Virus record (IMG/VR): IMGVR_UViG_3300022825_000007
Coordinates: 1-37,738 of that record
Length of the DNA: 37,738 bases
From: a virus
Direction: 5' to 3' (one strand)
A program made the translations under genes and the position numbers. The notes beneath the pieces are model-generated. The model made no database searches and had not been told where the DNA came from. It saw nothing but the letters and a program-made list of their open reading frames with translations. How positions within the stretch are numbered: the first letter of the stretch is position 1; the number at the start of each line of letters is the position of its first letter. Positions 1-6,554 of this stretch are shown piece by piece.

Positions 1-2
1 CA

Positions 3-47
3 GATTATGAGTACGGAAGCGGAATTGGATGCCCGAATGGTGAATAA
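3..47 (+). CDS. C-terminal end of an upstream gene (partial)
   Basis: The frame entering from the left edge stays open to TAA at 45-47 and would end in DYEYGSGIGCPNGE. It stops 35 nt before the next ribosome binding site, as expected for the tail of a preceding gene in the same direction. Too little is visible to name it. A competing ATG frame (7-258) also crosses here but reads through the membrane-protein gene in an unconvincing composition. Confidence 0.3.
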   Translation, partial: DYEYGSGIGCPNGE

Positions 48-82
48 GGTTGTTACCCATTCAACAACCAAAGGAGAGAGAC

Positions 83-247
83 GTGAATCAACTAACCATC
101 GCCAGCCTGACGATCACCGCACCGCTTTTAATTCTGAAGCTCGGTGGTGCAACGGCTTTGCCGTGGCTCTGGGTTCTCTGTCCGCTGTGGCTGCCTGTTG
201 TGGTGGTTATTGGGATTTGTGTGGTGTCTTTTGTTTATCACGTTTGA
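83..247 (+). CDS. Small hydrophobic membrane protein
   Basis: A 54-residue protein starting at GTG, chosen because AAAGGAGAG lies just upstream with good spacing. After a short polar start (NQLT) almost the whole chain is hydrophobic, with two probable membrane segments, one around residues 5-25 and one rich in Trp, Leu and Val around residues 27-50 (PLWLPVVVVIGICVVSFVYHV in part). The function is not recognisable. Small membrane peptides are common in phage early regions. It ends 16 nt before the start of the RusA-like gene and probably shares its transcript. Confidence 0.55.
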   Translation: MNQLTIASLTITAPLLILKLGGATALPWLWVLCPLWLPVVVVIGICVVSFVYHV

Positions 248-263
248 AAGGAGCCTGAAGCCA

Positions 264-713
264 GTGCAACGAATGGAGTCAATCAGATTCACCGTACCAG
301 GGGAGCCAGTTCCCCAACCCCGGCAACGGCACAGGATCGTAGGGAAAGGACCAAAGGCGTTCGTCCAGAACTACACGCCCGCAAAACATCCGGTCAACGA
401 TTATAAGCAGGCGATCCAGAAAGCAGCTTCGAGAGTGTTTGCTGGCGAACCTGTTGAATCACCGTTGCTATTGGAAGTCGTGTTCATCTTTCCCAGGCAG
501 GCAAATAAGAACTGGAAAACAAAACCGATGCCGCGATACCTGCATCATCAGAAGCCGGATATAGACAACCTGCTGAAAGCTTTAAAAGACGCTCTGAATA
601 AACACGTTTGGAAGGATGACTCGCAGGTCTGCAAGGTCTCGGCGACGAAATGGCGAGCAGCAGGCGACGAGCAACCACGGACTGAAATCACAATTAAACC
701 AATACACGGGTAA
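264..713 (+). CDS. rusA: RusA family crossover junction endodeoxyribonuclease
   Basis: A 149-residue protein that looks like RusA, the phage-type Holliday junction resolvase that cuts four-way DNA junctions as a Mg-dependent dimer. Visible family features are the opening IRFTVPGEPVPQPRQRHR, the strand LLLEVVFIFP and the acidic signature KPDIDNLLKALKDALN followed by KDDSQV, which supplies the catalytic aspartates. The GTG at 264 is favoured over the ATG at 273 because AAAGGAG ends about 10 nt upstream of it. Length fits the family (about 120-150 residues). It probably resolves recombination or replication intermediates before packaging. The specific cleavage site preference cannot be read from sequence. 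Confidence 0.9.
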   Translation: MQRMESIRFTVPGEPVPQPRQRHRIVGKGPKAFVQNYTPAKHPVNDYKQAIQKAASRVFAGEPVESPLLLEVVFIFPRQANKNWKTKPMPRYLHHQKPDIDNLLKALKDALNKHVWKDDSQVCKVSATKWRAAGDEQPRTEITIKPIHG

Positions 714-738
714 ATCAATAAAGGCAGGAGGCAGAATA

Positions 739-1362
739 GTGGTAGTATTGAGTTTATGTGACCGCACTGGCGTAATGGTGCGACCGTGGGCAGATGCAGG
801 ATATGAGTGCGTGTGTGTTGACTGGCAGTATCCAGCGGGGGAAACGATTGACGGGAATATAACTTTTGTTGGTGCAGATCTTCACACCTGGATCCCTCCC
901 TATGGCGAGGACTACGCGATTGTGTTTGCCTTCACTGACTGCACAAACCTGTCTGTCAGTGGTGCGCGATGGTTTAGGTCAAAAGGGCTGACAGCATTAA
1001 ATCAGGGGGCAAACCTGTTCGGGCGAGCAAAGTCAATCTGCGAGGCAATTGGAGTGCCGTACCTGCTAGAGAATCCGGTATCAACTCTGGCCAGCTATTA
1101 CCGCAAACCAGATTACACATTCAACCCCTGTGACTATGGCGGCTACCTCAATCCAAACGGGGACGCATACACTAAGAAGACATGCCTCTGGACTGGCGGC
1201 GGGTTTTTAATGCCGGAATCGAAAGGAGTGGAGCCGGTCGAGGGAAGCAAGATGCACCTGATGCCACCAGGGGAAGACCGTGCGAACTTGAGAAGCGTAA
1301 CACCAGCAGGCTTTGCGCGGGCTGTATTCGAGGCAAATAACATCCCCCTATCCAACCCCTGA
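739..1362 (+). CDS. Divergent DNA (cytosine-5) methyltransferase-like protein
   Basis: A 207-residue protein whose GTG start sits 7 nt after AGGAGG. The first 30 residues (VLSLCDRTGVMVRPWADAGY then VDW) resemble the SAM-binding motif I and II region of Dcm-type enzymes, LLENPVSTL at about 109-117 resembles the ENV motif VI, and FTDCTNLSVSGARWF at about 65-79 lines up with the motif IV loop that normally reads PPC. Here the catalytic Cys68 is kept but Pro-Pro is replaced by Thr-Asp. It is shorter than host C5 methyltransferases (over 300 residues) and lacks an obvious target recognition domain, as do related small phage proteins. It may modify phage DNA or may have lost activity. Confidence 0.7.
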   Translation: MVVLSLCDRTGVMVRPWADAGYECVCVDWQYPAGETIDGNITFVGADLHTWIPPYGEDYAIVFAFTDCTNLSVSGARWFRSKGLTALNQGANLFGRAKSICEAIGVPYLLENPVSTLASYYRKPDYTFNPCDYGGYLNPNGDAYTKKTCLWTGGGFLMPESKGVEPVEGSKMHLMPPGEDRANLRSVTPAGFARAVFEANNIPLSNP

Positions 1363-1427
1363 AGCACTGGTAAGGGCGAGGCAGTATTAGGATTGAGTTT
1401 ATGTAACACCTTAATGGAGGAGAGACG

Positions 1428-1487
1428 ATGGAAAACGGATTCAGCAGAGGAGGCCATCTCAGAATTACAAGGAGAATAGATAGATGA
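1428..1487 (+). CDS. Very short basic ORF coupled to the next gene
   Basis: A 19-residue reading frame (MENGFSRGGHLRITRRIDR) with a strong GGAGGAGAG just upstream. Its TGA stop overlaps the ATG of the following gene as ATGA. That arrangement fits a leader peptide or a tiny gene that couples translation to its neighbour. The next gene also has its own AAGGAG, so the ORF may be fortuitous. Confidence 0.3.
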   Translation: MENGFSRGGHLRITRRIDR

Positions 1488-1708
1488 GCGAGCAGAAGCC
1501 GTACATCGTCTCCCGCGCGTCAGATGCTCTTGGAGATAGTCCACCATGTGAGGGGGCGTATAAGGCAACATTTATCGGCGGCGGTTCGGTCTGGATGATC
1601 GAGATACCGAATCTGCTGGAATTTGTTGAAGAATATGGGCGTTGTGTAATCCATAAAAAGGACCGGGGATACACCCGCATACAAATCTATGACGACTGGA
1701 TCGAATAG
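1484..1708 (+). CDS. Small protein of unknown function
   Basis: A 74-residue soluble protein starting at ATG 9 nt after AAGGAG. It has a mixed alpha/beta composition, with a glycine turn (FIGGGSVWMIEIP) followed by an amphipathic stretch (NLLEFVEEYG) and an acidic C-terminus (YDDWIE). I recognise no family. It lies in the early small-gene region, overlaps the upstream mini-ORF by ATGA, and is followed by a 69-nt gap before the HigA-like gene. Conservation between phages would be the main support for it. Confidence 0.6.
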   Translation: MSEQKPYIVSRASDALGDSPPCEGAYKATFIGGGSVWMIEIPNLLEFVEEYGRCVIHKKDRGYTRIQIYDDWIE

Positions 1709-1777
1709 ATACAAACGCCGGGAAGCCCAGCTATTTGCGGCAATGTACGAAATATCTAATCTCAGGAGCCAATAACA

Positions 1778-2023
1778 ATGCCAGATAAACAGATAGAGCG
1801 ATTTCATCCAGGGGGCTACATTGCCGATGAAATGGTGTGCCGTAACTGGGACATCAAAGACCTTGCGTTGAAGTCAGGGCTAAACGTAGAGAGGTTGCAG
1901 CCGATTTTAGACGGAACAGCAAGCGTGCTGCCCGTTGACGCCTTCGGCCTATCAAGGGCATTTGGGACGAGTTGCAGACTATGGCTGAACATTCAGCGAT
2001 CGTATGACAGGGAGTCCAGATAG
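1778..2023 (+). CDS. HigA/VapI-like helix-turn-helix protein, solitary
   Basis: An 81-residue protein matching the layout of HigA-type antitoxins: HPGGYIADEM at the start (usually HPGEYLxEE), a helix-turn-helix around DIKDLALKSGLNVERLQPILDG, then AFGLSRAFGTSCRLWLNIQRSYD, the characteristic end in which FGTSxxxWLNLQxxYD is typical. Such proteins bind operator DNA and normally neutralise a HigB-type RNase toxin. No HigB-sized partner is present on either side, since the downstream gene is a different 59-residue protein. It may act as a stand-alone regulator or as a phage antidote against a host toxin. The last point is inference. Confidence 0.75.
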   Translation: MPDKQIERFHPGGYIADEMVCRNWDIKDLALKSGLNVERLQPILDGTASVLPVDAFGLSRAFGTSCRLWLNIQRSYDRESR

Positions 2024-2203
2024 ATGCGTGAAATGCCCAACCGAGCCGACGGCCCCACACCGGAAGAGATACACCGGATGTGTGCAGAGATTCGGGAGGG
2101 CTGGAGCGAATCGGAATACTTGCTGCGGGAAGTTGAGAAACGTCGTGCGTGGTGCGTGCCAGAGGCGAAGAAACCGAATTTTACAAAATCAGAAAGGGCG
2201 TGA
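2024..2203 (+). CDS. Small helical protein of unknown function
   Basis: A 59-residue protein whose ATG directly follows the stop of the HigA-like gene, with GGGAG about 9 nt upstream inside that gene. The sequence starts MREMPNRADGPTPEEIHR and continues with a charged helical segment (MCAEIREGWSESEYLLREVE). The PTPEEIxxxCxEIREGWSExEY pattern looks like a recurring small phage or accessory protein, but no function is known to me. Immediate juxtaposition suggests co-translation with the HigA-like gene. It is not a HigB toxin by size or motif. Confidence 0.65.
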   Translation: MREMPNRADGPTPEEIHRMCAEIREGWSESEYLLREVEKRRAWCVPEAKKPNFTKSERA

Positions 2204-2249
2204 GTGATGAGGTGGCAAAAAGAACAAATGGACCCAAAAGAGAGACTGT

Positions 2250-2381
2250 TTGATCGTCACCGTGACCGCAGCAGGCATTCAATACTCAGACAAAACATGC
2301 ATCAGCGGACAGGATGCACTGAATGAACTAGGGGCGTTAATCGAAGTGAATACATTTCAAGGAAGGAGTAATCGTGGCTAA
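2250..2381 (+). CDS. Possible small ORF, TTG start
   Basis: The stretch 2204-2373 has no clear gene. The most protein-like frame runs from TTG at 2250 to TAA at 2379-2381 (43 residues, beginning IVTVTAAGIQYSDKTCISGQ in its body), overlapping the next start by 8 nt. A competing 39-residue frame, 2207-2326 (MRWQKEQMDPKERLFDRHRD and on), starts with ATG right after the previous stop. Neither has a strong ribosome binding site, and the two might be pieces of one frameshifted gene. Confidence 0.3.
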   Translation: MIVTVTAAGIQYSDKTCISGQDALNELGALIEVNTFQGRSNRG

Positions 2382-3171
2382 AAAGAAATGGCACACCGCA
2401 GACTTATACAAGCTTCTCGAAGCTAAGTACCCACATCCGCAATATGCGTTTATCGGGGAAGTACCAAACGGTACATCGTACAACAAGACCAGATCAGCAG
2501 ATGCACTTGCAATGGGTTGCTGGCAATCAGTTGGTATTCATCTCAGTGGATTTGAAATCAAGATCAGTCGATCTGACTGGCGAAAAGAATTGAACGATCT
2601 CAGCAAGGCGCTGGCTTTTCAGCAGCACTGTCACAGATGGTGGATTGTCGCGGCCCCGGGCATTGTGAAGCTCGAAGAAATGCCAGCCGAATGGGGATTG
2701 TTGGAACCACACGGATCAGGGTTGAGGGTCAAGCGGGCTGCTTCGTTGCGTGAGCCAGAGTGCCCTGACTTTGGGTTTATTGCCGGAATGTTACGCCGGA
2801 CATGTGAAGTGAACGAATCTAAAAGTGAAATCAAAAAGGCTCACGATCAGGGTTATAGATCTGGGCATATGGCTGGCAAGGCATCTGGCGAGCTGTCTCT
2901 GAGCTATAGCCGCGATCGATACAAAAGCAAATCTGAGTCGCTCGAAGAGGATGTGAAACGCTTTGAAGAACAGAGCGGATTCAGTATTACAGACTGGGAC
3001 GGAAGGAACGTAGGCAAAATAGTCAAACTGCTCCAAGGGCTCAACAAACGGCACATATCGTTGTCCGGAGAACTCGAACAAATCATTAATACAGCGGGCA
3101 AGGTCGTCGAGGTGGTGAATGAAATGAAATCAAACATCGGACTACTCGAGGTAGAACAGGAATCAAACTGA
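2374..3171 (+). CDS. PD-(D/E)XK nuclease-like (MmcB-like) protein
   Basis: A 265-residue protein starting at GTG, 5 nt after GGAAGGAG. The first 130 residues look like the PD-(D/E)XK fold seen in MmcB-related proteins: Asp43 in RSADALAMG, then GFEIKISRSDW with Glu61 and Lys63 as the E-x-K pair, then KALAFQQHCHRWWIVAAPGI and a weakly conserved WGLLEP. This core usually binds and nicks DNA. The C-terminal half (about 150-265) is charged and helical with probable coiled coils (KSESLEEDVKRFEEQ; LEQIINTAGKVVEVVNEM). It may act in replication, recombination or host DNA degradation; the substrate is not known. It is the last gene before a strong terminator. Confidence 0.65.
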   Translation: MAKKKWHTADLYKLLEAKYPHPQYAFIGEVPNGTSYNKTRSADALAMGCWQSVGIHLSGFEIKISRSDWRKELNDLSKALAFQQHCHRWWIVAAPGIVKLEEMPAEWGLLEPHGSGLRVKRAASLREPECPDFGFIAGMLRRTCEVNESKSEIKKAHDQGYRSGHMAGKASGELSLSYSRDRYKSKSESLEEDVKRFEEQSGFSITDWDGRNVGKIVKLLQGLNKRHISLSGELEQIINTAGKVVEVVNEMKSNIGLLEVEQESN

Positions 3172-3183
3172 TATGAAACCATC

Positions 3184-3199
3184 TTCCTAACATTAGGAA
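3184..3199. repeat. Perfect 7-bp inverted repeat, operator-like
   Basis: TTCCTAA-CA-TTAGGAA forms a perfect dyad with a 2-nt centre, 13 nt after the stop of the PD-(D/E)XK-like gene. With so short a centre it is more likely a protein-binding dyad than an RNA hairpin. Confidence 0.5.
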
Positions 3200-3211
3200 A
3201 AAGGTGAACAG

Positions 3212-3235
3212 GCCAGCTTCCCCGCTGGCTTTTTT
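3212..3235 (+). terminator. Rho-independent terminator
   Basis: GCCAGC and GCTGGC form a perfect 6-bp stem around a TTCCCC loop, followed at once by six T residues. It ends the early small-gene transcript. Confidence 0.85.
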
Positions 3236-3255
3236 ACGCGCCGACGAAAGTCATC

Positions 3256-3283
3256 TTGACACGCTTTGGGGCTGCTCTAACCT
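3256..3283 (+). promoter_or_regulatory. Candidate sigma70-type promoter
   Basis: A consensus -35 TTGACA (3256-3261) is followed after 16 nt by TAACCT (3278-3283), a weak -10. It lies just after a terminator and about 100 nt before the membrane-protein operon. The -10 match is only 3 of 6, so this is tentative. Confidence 0.35.
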
Positions 3284-3285
3284 CT

Positions 3286-3307
3286 CCGTCAAAATTCGGC
3301 TTGACGG
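3286..3307. repeat. Inverted repeat next to the candidate promoter
   Basis: CCGTCAA and TTGACGG form a perfect 7-bp dyad with an 8-nt spacer, a few bases after the candidate -10. It could be an operator or a 5' leader hairpin. No T-run follows, so it is not a simple terminator. Confidence 0.45.
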
Positions 3308-3379
3308 CTTCGATCACTTCCACACGATTACGCACTGCAATAGAGGCGAATCAGGCTAGGTAAATCAAGGAATCTTAAT

Positions 3380-3733
3380 GTGACAGGATCAGTTATCGAT
3401 CTCGGAAGATCGCGGGATGAGCCAGAAGAAAACTCATTCACCGGCTGGAAGGATCGCATTGCGTGGGGAATGCTCGCTGGCACTGTCGCGATCACAGTGA
3501 TGTGGGCTGCGTGGATTACGAATGAGGTATTCGCAAAAACCAACGGACCGACTGTGGAAAAGATGATTCAGCAGTATTCACCGTATGTCAAAGATCGAGC
3601 CTTGGTGGTCCAGACAATGGACGACGTCAGGGCATCCAGCAGGGAGATGCGAACCTCTGTCGAGAACAATACAAAGGCAGTAATCCAACTGCAAGAGGTC
3701 GTAAAACTACTCTTAGACGAGAGGAAAAAGTGA
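3380..3733 (+). CDS. Single-pass membrane protein with coiled-coil tail
   Basis: A 117-residue protein starting at GTG after AAGG. It has a polar N-terminus of about 25 residues, one membrane segment (IAWGMLAGTVAITVMWAAWI, about 27-46), and a long charged helical tail that ends in VIQLQEVVKLLLDERKK. This layout resembles inner-membrane spanins and other lysis accessory proteins, but no sequence motif fixes the role. It is the first gene of a tightly packed run and its stop overlaps the next ATG as TGATG. Lysis or superinfection functions are inference from position and topology. Confidence 0.65.
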   Translation: MTGSVIDLGRSRDEPEENSFTGWKDRIAWGMLAGTVAITVMWAAWITNEVFAKTNGPTVEKMIQQYSPYVKDRALVVQTMDDVRASSREMRTSVENNTKAVIQLQEVVKLLLDERKK

Positions 3734-3966
3734 TGGCAGACGAAAAACAGGTCAGCGGGAAGTGGCAGTGGTTGCATTCTGACACCGTTGAGCAGATCAC
3801 AAACATTGCAATCTACGGGCTGGCTGTCGGTGGCGTGGCAATTCTCGAAAAGGTGCAGGTGATGCAATTCGATAACCAGATGATCGGGGCGTTCGTCGGT
3901 CTGGCCTCTGGTTATGTCATCGACGCGCTGAGACGTTGGAGTAAAGATAATAATGCAAAGCCTTAA
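3733..3966 (+). CDS. Small membrane protein, holin-like
   Basis: A 77-residue protein. The ATG at 3733 overlaps the previous stop; a GTG one codon earlier (3730) is the alternative start. Two hydrophobic segments are visible (ITNIAIYGLAVGGVAILEKV and MIGAFVGLASGYVIDAL) around a short polar turn, with a basic and acidic tail (RRWSKDNNAKP). Small two-pass proteins with a charged tail are the usual shape of class II holins, which permeabilise the inner membrane at lysis. No family match is certain. The next gene, also a small membrane protein, overlaps its end by 14 nt. Confidence 0.6.
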   Translation: MADEKQVSGKWQWLHSDTVEQITNIAIYGLAVGGVAILEKVQVMQFDNQMIGAFVGLASGYVIDALRRWSKDNNAKP

Positions 3967-4291
3967 AATCTGGCTCCCGTTACTGGGGGCCATTGTCAGT
4001 ATTTTTCTGATCGGCAACGGCGGGTACACGCTCAGCGATGCCCTGAAAATGGATACGTCAAACATCGGCGTACTTGCTCAGGGGGTGGTCAGCTTACTGG
4101 CTGGTCTCGGATTCGGCGGTGCCGGCTGGTACTACAAAGGCACCAAAGTTGACACCGGCACATTCGATAGCGACGTGGATGCGGTGAAACATTTGGCCTC
4201 AACATGCAAAGGGTGCAAGAAGTCATCCGAAGCGTTGCAGGTGATCCACTCGCAGATTCTCGAAAAGGAGCTGGAACCAGATGCGGAATAG
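3953..4291 (+). CDS. Small membrane protein, holin-like
   Basis: A 112-residue protein that begins inside the previous gene. It has two hydrophobic segments (IWLPLLGAIVSIFLIGNGGY, about 6-25, and VLAQGVVSLLAGLGFGGAGWYY, about 40-61) followed by a soluble tail with a CKGCKK cysteine pair. It resembles the preceding protein in topology, so the pair might be a holin and antiholin or two membrane anchors; that is inference. It overlaps the following lipoprotein gene by 11 nt. The second segment is glycine-rich, as in helix-packing membrane domains. Confidence 0.6.
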   Translation: MQSLKIWLPLLGAIVSIFLIGNGGYTLSDALKMDTSNIGVLAQGVVSLLAGLGFGGAGWYYKGTKVDTGTFDSDVDAVKHLASTCKGCKKSSEALQVIHSQILEKELEPDAE

Positions 4292-4751
4292 CCTGCTGAT
4301 TCTGATTCTATTGCTTCCCGGCTGCTACGTCAGTCCGAGCAATCCGAGCGGCCCGACACCTGTTCCGGTTGGGCCTACACCTTCGGTTGTGGTCGTGGAT
4401 GAATGGGGCTTTAACGCTACCCTGCCCGGTCAATTCTCTGGCAATCCGCAGCTTGCTTCTGACGTGGCTGCGGTCTGCGATGCGTTCGCTGATCGGGTGG
4501 AATTCGACGGCAAGCAGGATGAGCCAAGGGTTGTCAGCTCAACTGACGTGGGGCTGGTATTCGCCGAATGTATGTCATTCGATCTGCTGGGCGGGAATCC
4601 TGCATTAGTTCCATTCGCTGACACGATCAGCGGCGTTCTGAGCAAAGAATTTGAGCCAGACGGGGAAGCAATTGATCTGGACAATACAAAACGCAGGCGA
4701 GCCGTGCAGATGTTTCACGCGATTGCACAGGCTTTACGGGGTGTTAAATGA
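4281..4751 (+). CDS. Lipoprotein with proline-rich stalk
   Basis: A 156-residue protein with a lipoprotein signal peptide (MRNSLLILILLLPGC), lipidated Cys at 15. After it comes a Pro/Ser stalk (SPSNPSGPTPVPVGPTPS) and a soluble domain of about 110 residues (from DEWGFNATLPGQFSG) that is mostly helical, ending KRRRAVQMFHAIAQALRGVK. It should sit on the outer or inner membrane facing the periplasm. A phage lipoprotein beside small membrane proteins could be an outer-membrane spanin, or a superinfection-exclusion protein. I recognise no family in the soluble domain. ATGA overlap couples it to the peptidase gene. Confidence 0.7.
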   Translation: MRNSLLILILLLPGCYVSPSNPSGPTPVPVGPTPSVVVVDEWGFNATLPGQFSGNPQLASDVAAVCDAFADRVEFDGKQDEPRVVSSTDVGLVFAECMSFDLLGGNPALVPFADTISGVLSKEFEPDGEAIDLDNTKRRRAVQMFHAIAQALRGVK

Positions 4752-5746
4752 TCCAAAAAATCAACGGTGTCAATATTCAGGATCTATGCGGCTGGAAGCC
4801 GAATCCGCAGGGCGTGACGGCGATCCTCAACGATCCGAGAAATCCGTACCCGGACTTCACAAACGCGACCTACAACCTGCGGCAGACCTTCGCAGCCGAC
4901 ATGGAAGAGACTTTGCTTTACGAGCCGTTAATCTGGGCTGATCCCGGTTATCGACGCGGCGCACAAGCCATCGGTTCGTGCGTGGCGTGGGGTGCTGAAT
5001 TGGCTGCTACGTTGATCACGGCGAAGATGGCGTATAAATCACGATCCAAGAAGCGATACGCAGAGGCTGCGACTGAGGCGATTTATGGTGGCTGCCGCGT
5101 TGAAACTAACGGCGGCAGGCGTGGTGGCTACTCTGACGGGGCCTACGGTGCGGCGGCTGCTGACTTCCTGCGGCGATGGGGCGTTGTTTACCGGAAGGAT
5201 TACAGCGGCGAGACGGGCAATCCAGATCACGATTTATCCCGGTACTCTGGATCGAAAGAAAAAGAGTGGGGCAACTGGGGCTGTGGTGGTCGTGATGACG
5301 CCGGGAAGCTCGATCAGGTCGCCAAGGGTAACCCGGTTAAGGTGATTTCAAAGGTCAACAGCTTCGACGATGTGGCTGCGGCTATCGCAATATCAAAATG
5401 TCCTGTCACGATTGCATCAGATTACGCGTGCTCGATGCGTCGGGACCGCAACGGGTTCTGTAGTCGCTCCGGCTCATGGGGTCACCAGATGATGCTTGGT
5501 GGCGTCAGGTTCGATATTCCGGGAGCGCTGTGCTTCCAGTCATGGGGGCCGAATGTGGCCAGTGGTCCGAGATACCCGGCGTCAATGCCCGACGGAATCG
5601 CCGGTACATCGTGGTGGATTCCTGCGAAGGACGTTGACTGGATTTGTCGATCCGGTGACTGCTGGGCTATCGGTGATTACGAGAACTGGAAGCGTGATCG
5701 TACCGACTTCCGCAAGATATTTAATCGGTTTACTGTCGCGGTTTAA
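4748..5746 (+). CDS. Papain-like cysteine peptidase
   Basis: A 332-residue protein with a papain-fold signature. QAIGSCVAWGAELAA (Gln74, Cys78) is the active-site helix (papain QxGSCWAF), SGSWGHQMMLGGVRF holds the likely catalytic His246, and LCFQSWGPN is in the place of the usual NSWG, with Gln264 replacing the third-triad Asn. It has no signal peptide. In a run of membrane proteins and lipoproteins it may be a lysis peptidase, since papain/NlpC folds can cut peptidoglycan cross-links, or may process a virion or host protein. No other endolysin candidate is visible in the window. The start overlaps the lipoprotein stop by ATGA. Confidence 0.7.
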   Translation: MIQKINGVNIQDLCGWKPNPQGVTAILNDPRNPYPDFTNATYNLRQTFAADMEETLLYEPLIWADPGYRRGAQAIGSCVAWGAELAATLITAKMAYKSRSKKRYAEAATEAIYGGCRVETNGGRRGGYSDGAYGAAAADFLRRWGVVYRKDYSGETGNPDHDLSRYSGSKEKEWGNWGCGGRDDAGKLDQVAKGNPVKVISKVNSFDDVAAAIAISKCPVTIASDYACSMRRDRNGFCSRSGSWGHQMMLGGVRFDIPGALCFQSWGPNVASGPRYPASMPDGIAGTSWWIPAKDVDWICRSGDCWAIGDYENWKRDRTDFRKIFNRFTVAV

Positions 5747-5756
5747 GGGGTGCGTT

Positions 5757-6554
5757 ATGCGGTGCTTGCTTCTATTCGTCTGTTTAATTGCAGGCTGCTC
5801 CAACGTCTCAGGCTACGAACCCGACACAACCACCATCAAAGCACAGGTGGCGTCTCAGATCGCATTCCACGAACCGCAACCGGCTAAGGAGTCGGCGGGG
5901 ATCTGCAAAAAATGCAATGGGACCGGTACTGTTCTCTCTGGCGATGGCCTGGCGAAAGTACCCTGCTCCTGCACGGTTGATTTTAAAAGTACCCCTGTCA
6001 CAGATTCTGATTCCTGTCTTTGTGGCACTGGCTGTAAATGCAAGCAAGTGACAGAGGCTGAAGCAGGCACGCCAAAGCAGGCAGAACCCGTTGCCAGTAA
6101 TCGAATGCTGATGTTTACGGCTACGTGGTGCGGTCCGTGCCAGCAGTGGAAGCAGGCGAACACAGAAGAACTAAAGCGGCAAGGCTGGGACCTCAACAGC
6201 CAGCCAGATGCCCACATCCAGATGATTGATACCGATCAAAACCCCGGCCTGACGCAGCAATACGCAATTCAGAGCATCCCCTGTTTTGTGATGATCGATT
6301 CACAGGGCCGCGAACTTGCCCGCTACGCTGGATCAGGAATGAACGCAGTTGATACGGCTGAATTATTCTACAGCAACCAGCCTTTGCCGCGATCAAGCTA
6401 TCCGCAAGCCGATGGAAAACCCAAGCAAAACGCAGTGGAAACCCAACCGAAACCCAAGCAGGATCAACAGACTTACTATTACGAGACTTATCAGCCGACC
6501 AGACGGGGGCGGCGTTTCTTTTCTTCAGGGTGTTCAAGCGGGAGTTGCAGATGA
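5757..6554 (+). CDS. Thioredoxin-domain lipoprotein with zinc-binding-type cysteines
   Basis: A 265-residue protein starting at ATG after AAGGGG. It has a lipoprotein signal (MRCLLLFVCLIAGC, lipid Cys14), two cysteine clusters (CKKCNGTGTV...CSC at about 50-72, DnaJ-like CxxCxGxG; and CLCGTGCKC at about 87-95), then a thioredoxin domain with WCGPC (124-128), a QMIDTD strand and the cis-Pro loop SIPCF (Pro175). A Pro/Gln/Lys linker and a CSSGSC tail follow. It should be a membrane-anchored disulfide reductase or isomerase outside the cytoplasm. Why a phage carries it is unknown; folding Cys-rich virion proteins or attacking envelope proteins are possibilities. Confidence 0.8.
   Translation: MRCLLLFVCLIAGCSNVSGYEPDTTTIKAQVASQIAFHEPQPAKESAGICKKCNGTGTVLSGDGLAKVPCSCTVDFKSTPVTDSDSCLCGTGCKCKQVTEAEAGTPKQAEPVASNRMLMFTATWCGPCQQWKQANTEELKRQGWDLNSQPDAHIQMIDTDQNPGLTQQYAIQSIPCFVMIDSQGRELARYAGSGMNAVDTAELFYSNQPLPRSSYPQADGKPKQNAVETQPKPKQDQQTYYYETYQPTRRGRRFFSSGCSSGSCR

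Noticed and set aside
7-258. 83-residue frame from ATG 7
   Set aside because: It overlaps a membrane-protein frame with a strong Shine-Dalgarno sequence, and its own C-terminal part is Cys/Gly-rich and unlike a real protein.
3568-4065. 165-residue minus-strand frame
   Set aside because: It is the shadow of the overlapping membrane-protein genes at 3380-4291.
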